Below, one piece after another: positions 4,976 through 6,695 of a stretch of 6,695 nt of DNA. The notes under the pieces were generated by a model that saw only the letters and a list, made by a program, of their open reading frames with translations, ran no database searches and had not been told where the DNA came from. Source of the DNA: DASPKW01 sp038244055 (GTDB lineage Bacteria; Planctomycetota; Phycisphaerae; Tepidisphaerales; Tepidisphaeraceae); contig JBBRTW010000409.1 of assembly GCA_038244055.1 (NCBI GenBank), positions 1 to 6,695 of the forward strand. Reading direction: 5' to 3'. Position numbers and translations under genes: made by a program. How positions within the stretch are numbered: position 1 is the stretch's first letter; every line of letters starts with the position of its first letter.

Positions 4976-5101
4976 GCTCCACGAGAGCTTCGCGTCGGGA
5001 TCGTGGCTCCAACCAAATGGCCCCGACGCACTTGGCCAGATCAACAGTCACCACACAACCGTTTTAGGCCTGGCTCCAAATCACGGCCTCGAAACAACTG
5101 A
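4976..5101 (+). ncRNA. Structured 3' region of the Lys-rich peptide mRNA, possible pseudoknot
   Basis: Stem 1 pairs CCACGA (4979-4984) with TCGTGG (5001-5006). Stem 2 pairs GCGTCGGG (4992-4999) with CCCGACGC (5022-5029). The stems interleave as in an H-type pseudoknot, with loops of 7, 1 and 15 bases, lengths that suit the geometry. They could instead be alternative hairpins. A later hairpin has AGGCC (5066-5070) with GGCCT (5085-5089). TGGCTCCAA occurs twice (5004-5012 and 5071-5079). No known RNA family is recognised. The untranslated part is nearly twice the length of the coding part, which suggests a role for the RNA itself or protection from decay. Confidence 0.45.
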
Positions 5102-5137
5102 GAAACCTTCCCTGCCACGGCGGAAGGTTTCTTTTTT
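5102..5137 (+). terminator. Rho-independent terminator of the Lys-rich peptide unit
   Basis: GAAACCTTCC (5102-5111) and GGAAGGTTTC (5122-5131) make a perfect 10-bp stem with a 10-base loop, followed by six T (5132-5137). On the minus strand the stem is not followed by a T-tract, so it acts in one direction and is unlikely to end the converging BatA-like transcript. Confidence 0.9.
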
Positions 5138-5146
5138 GTGTTTGTG

Positions 5147-5167
5147 GTCAATTGTCCATGGTCAATG
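5147..5167. repeat. 7-bp tandem array, GTCAATT/GTCCATG/GTCAATG
   Basis: Three consecutive heptamers (5147-5153, 5154-5160, 5161-5167) share the pattern GTC.AT. and lie just past the terminator. The period of 7 is the same as in the arrays at 1696 and 1783, though the sequence is different. Confidence 0.65.
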
Positions 5168-5260
5168 GCCGCCGGATGGAGGGGGGCGCATCCAGGGTAC
5201 GGGGGTTCACGGCTGGGAAGGACTTCAGCAGAGCCATTTTACATTTTCCATGATCCCCCC

Positions 5261-6695
5261 TCACTCCCCCCGCCTCACCACCCGCCGATGCCGATGCACA
5301 TGGCCATCGGCCTCGAAAACACCCTCCATCACCTGATCCGTCTCCGCCTCAACATGCCCGACCTTGGCCGGCGCGGCGATTTTCCCGCGGCGCTCCCACA
5401 CCCATGCCGCCCATGCCAGCAGCGCCAGCGCCACGATGCAAAGCCACGGCCCGGCCTCCCATCCCGCGCCGCCCGTGCGCGGAATCGAATCCAGCCGCGC
5501 CCGCCAGTCGTCAATTTCGGCGGCATGGCTCATCGCAGCCGCGCCAGCACCCGCGTTCAGCGCCACCTTCTTCCCCTCCGCCTCAAAAACGCCCGGCCAA
5601 TATCGCTCCTCCACATCCGCCGGAATTTCCGCCGGCTCGATCCGCTTCCAACCCTCGCGCCACTGGCCCAAATCCCCGGCCGCCAGTTCTTCACCGCCCC
5701 CGCCCACCCAGTCCAGCAATCCCGTCCAAAACACCACGAACCCGGCCGAGCGCGAAAATGCCCGCGATTCAAAACCCACCCACGCCTGGCGAACGCCATC
5801 GGACTCGCGCACGCCCACGATCGGCCGGCCGCCCGCCCACGCGACCGCCTTCCAACCCTCACCGGCCCATTTGGCGATGACCGCGCCTTTGCCGATCGCA
5901 TTCCAATCCGACATGGCCGCAGCGCCCGCGATGGCCGGGTGATTTTCCGCCCGCATTTCGCCGGCCGGCGCTTCGATGCCGCTCATTTCCCCCAGGGCCA
6001 CCGCCGGCTCGCTGCTCCGGAGGTCCGCCTCGCGCCCCACCGCGATCGCAGCCGCGCCTTCCACCGACGCCGACGCCCCGCCCGACCCCGACCGCTCGCC
6101 CGACCCTGCCGCCCGCCGCTCACCCGGCCCTGCCCCCTGCGCCGCTCCATCGGCCAATCCCTCACCGACCGGCCGATGCCGCCGATACACGCCGAGCATC
6201 CTTCGAACCTCCTCGGGCAATCCGCTTCGCTCCTCCACCGCCATCCACACCCGCCGCCGCGCCAGCCAGGCAGCATCATCTCCATTGAATCCATCGGACC
6301 CAACCAGCCGCGCTTCGACGCGATCGCCAATCTCCGCCAGATCGAAAAACGCCTTCGTGGACTGACCGCCTTTCATCTCCACCTCGCGCTCCACGACCCT
6401 GCCGGCCGATAAAACGCGAACCATCCGCCGCGCCGCGCTGGTAGATCGAATCGAAACCATCACCTGCCGCCCCCGCGCTGACAGGGCATCGATGCCGGCA
6501 TTATTCACAATCGCAGCGGGGCGCACCCAGATGATACCGCCGCCCGAACCATTGCCGCCATCCGCGCCGCCCGCGCCAACCGCGTTGCGTTCCCCGCCAC
6601 CGCCCCCGCTGCCATTCTCCGCGCCGCCACGACCGCCATTCCCCGCATCCTCAACCTTCGCATCGCTTATCACAATCACCGCTCCCCGCCCCGTC
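5261..6695 (-). CDS. C-terminal part of a BatA-type vWA membrane protein; start lies beyond the window
   Basis: About 477 residues are visible; the first in the window are TGRGAVIVISDAKVEDAG. Number V=1 at the GTG at 6679, which is not the true start. Residues 1-9 look like the end of a von Willebrand A fold (VIVISD). IVNNAGIDALSARG (57-70) and the following strand-rich part to about 130 match the middle domain of BatA-like proteins. HPAIAG (247-252) through FVVFWTGLLDWV (314-325) matches their C-terminal domain. A membrane helix spans about 411-428, followed by a charged 40-residue tail. Such proteins are often encoded beside MoxR ATPases and act at the cell envelope; the exact role is unknown. 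Two stretches are low complexity: Gly-rich 13-48 (6536-6643) and Gly/Ala/Ser-rich 172-212. No minus-strand terminator is evident after the TGA stop at 5263-5261. The family call rests on motif memory. Confidence 0.65.
   Translation of the reverse strand, partial: TGRGAVIVISDAKVEDAGNGGRGGAENGSGGGGGERNAVGAGGADGGNGSGGGIIWVRPAAIVNNAGIDALSARGRQVMVSIRSTSAARRMVRVLSAGRVVEREVEMKGGQSTKAFFDLAEIGDRVEARLVGSDGFNGDDAAWLARRRVWMAVEERSGLPEEVRRMLGVYRRHRPVGEGLADGAAQGAGPGERRAAGSGERSGSGGASASVEGAAAIAVGREADLRSSEPAVALGEMSGIEAPAGEMRAENHPAIAGAAAMSDWNAIGKGAVIAKWAGEGWKAVAWAGGRPIVGVRESDGVRQAWVGFESRAFSRSAGFVVFWTGLLDWVGGGGEELAAGDLGQWREGWKRIEPAEIPADVEERYWPGVFEAEGKKVALNAGAGAAAMSHAAEIDDWRARLDSIPRTGGAGWEAGPWLCIVALALLAWAAWVWERRGKIAAPAKVGHVEAETDQVMEGVFEADGHVHRHRRVVRRGE

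Noticed and set aside
4976..5101. A known RNA gene such as 6S RNA, tmRNA or a tRNA
   Set aside because: No cloverleaf, no T-loop GGTTC..., no CCA end and no long central-bubble stem could be found. It is reported only as a structured mRNA region.
5138..6412. A 424-codon plus-strand frame opposite the BatA-like gene
   Set aside because: The product is a Pro/Arg/His-rich low-complexity chain typical of antisense frames. It begins at a terminator and heptamer array and has no ribosome site.

Overview
The window is GC-rich DNA with long, repeat-laden spacers, and five of its six genes lie on the minus strand. The content (a BatA-type vWA membrane protein, a long cofactor-independent phosphoglycerate mutase, a HicB-fold protein, a GT39 glycosyltransferase and many small dispersed repeats) suggests an environmental bacterium, most likely Planctomycetota or a relative. 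That placement is inference. There is no rRNA, tRNA or other lineage marker to confirm it.

Layout from left to right. Positions 1-703 (minus) hold the start of a GT39/PMT-type membrane glycosyltransferase, cut by the window edge. Its reading frame switches near 100-133 and appears to skip part of the domain. Positions 704-1011 hold a 124-bp imperfect palindrome whose two ends are reiterated outwards. Positions 1012-1611 (minus) encode a protein with two HicB-like domains and no HicA partner. Positions 1612-2001 hold two 7-bp tandem arrays and a minus-strand terminator. Positions 2002-2247 (minus) encode an unrecognised 81-residue helical protein with a strong Shine-Dalgarno sequence. Positions 2248-2681 hold a repeat element with a long inverted repeat followed by eight T. 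Positions 2682-4322 (minus) are gpmI, the glycolytic phosphoglycerate mutase, with its expected catalytic residues present. Positions 4323-4906 carry an inverted pair of 36-bp repeats, the gpmI promoter and an A-tract region. Positions 4848-5137 (plus) are a compact transcription unit with promoter, near-ideal Shine-Dalgarno, a 22-residue Lys-rich peptide gene, a structured 3' region and a strong terminator. Positions 5261-6695 (minus) are the C-terminal part of a BatA-like membrane protein that continues past the right edge.

The genes do not form an obvious operon. gpmI and the small plus-strand unit diverge from a shared spacer, and the plus-strand unit converges on the BatA-like gene. Two start modes can be seen. 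gpmI and the GT39 gene have -10-like boxes 8-9 nt before the ATG and no Shine-Dalgarno, which suggests leaderless mRNAs. The two small genes have strong Shine-Dalgarno sequences. The most noteworthy item is the 22-codon Lys-rich gene, whose stop codon is followed three bases later by a sequence able to form an H-type pseudoknot. Second is the recurrence of three unrelated 7-bp-period arrays in the spacers.
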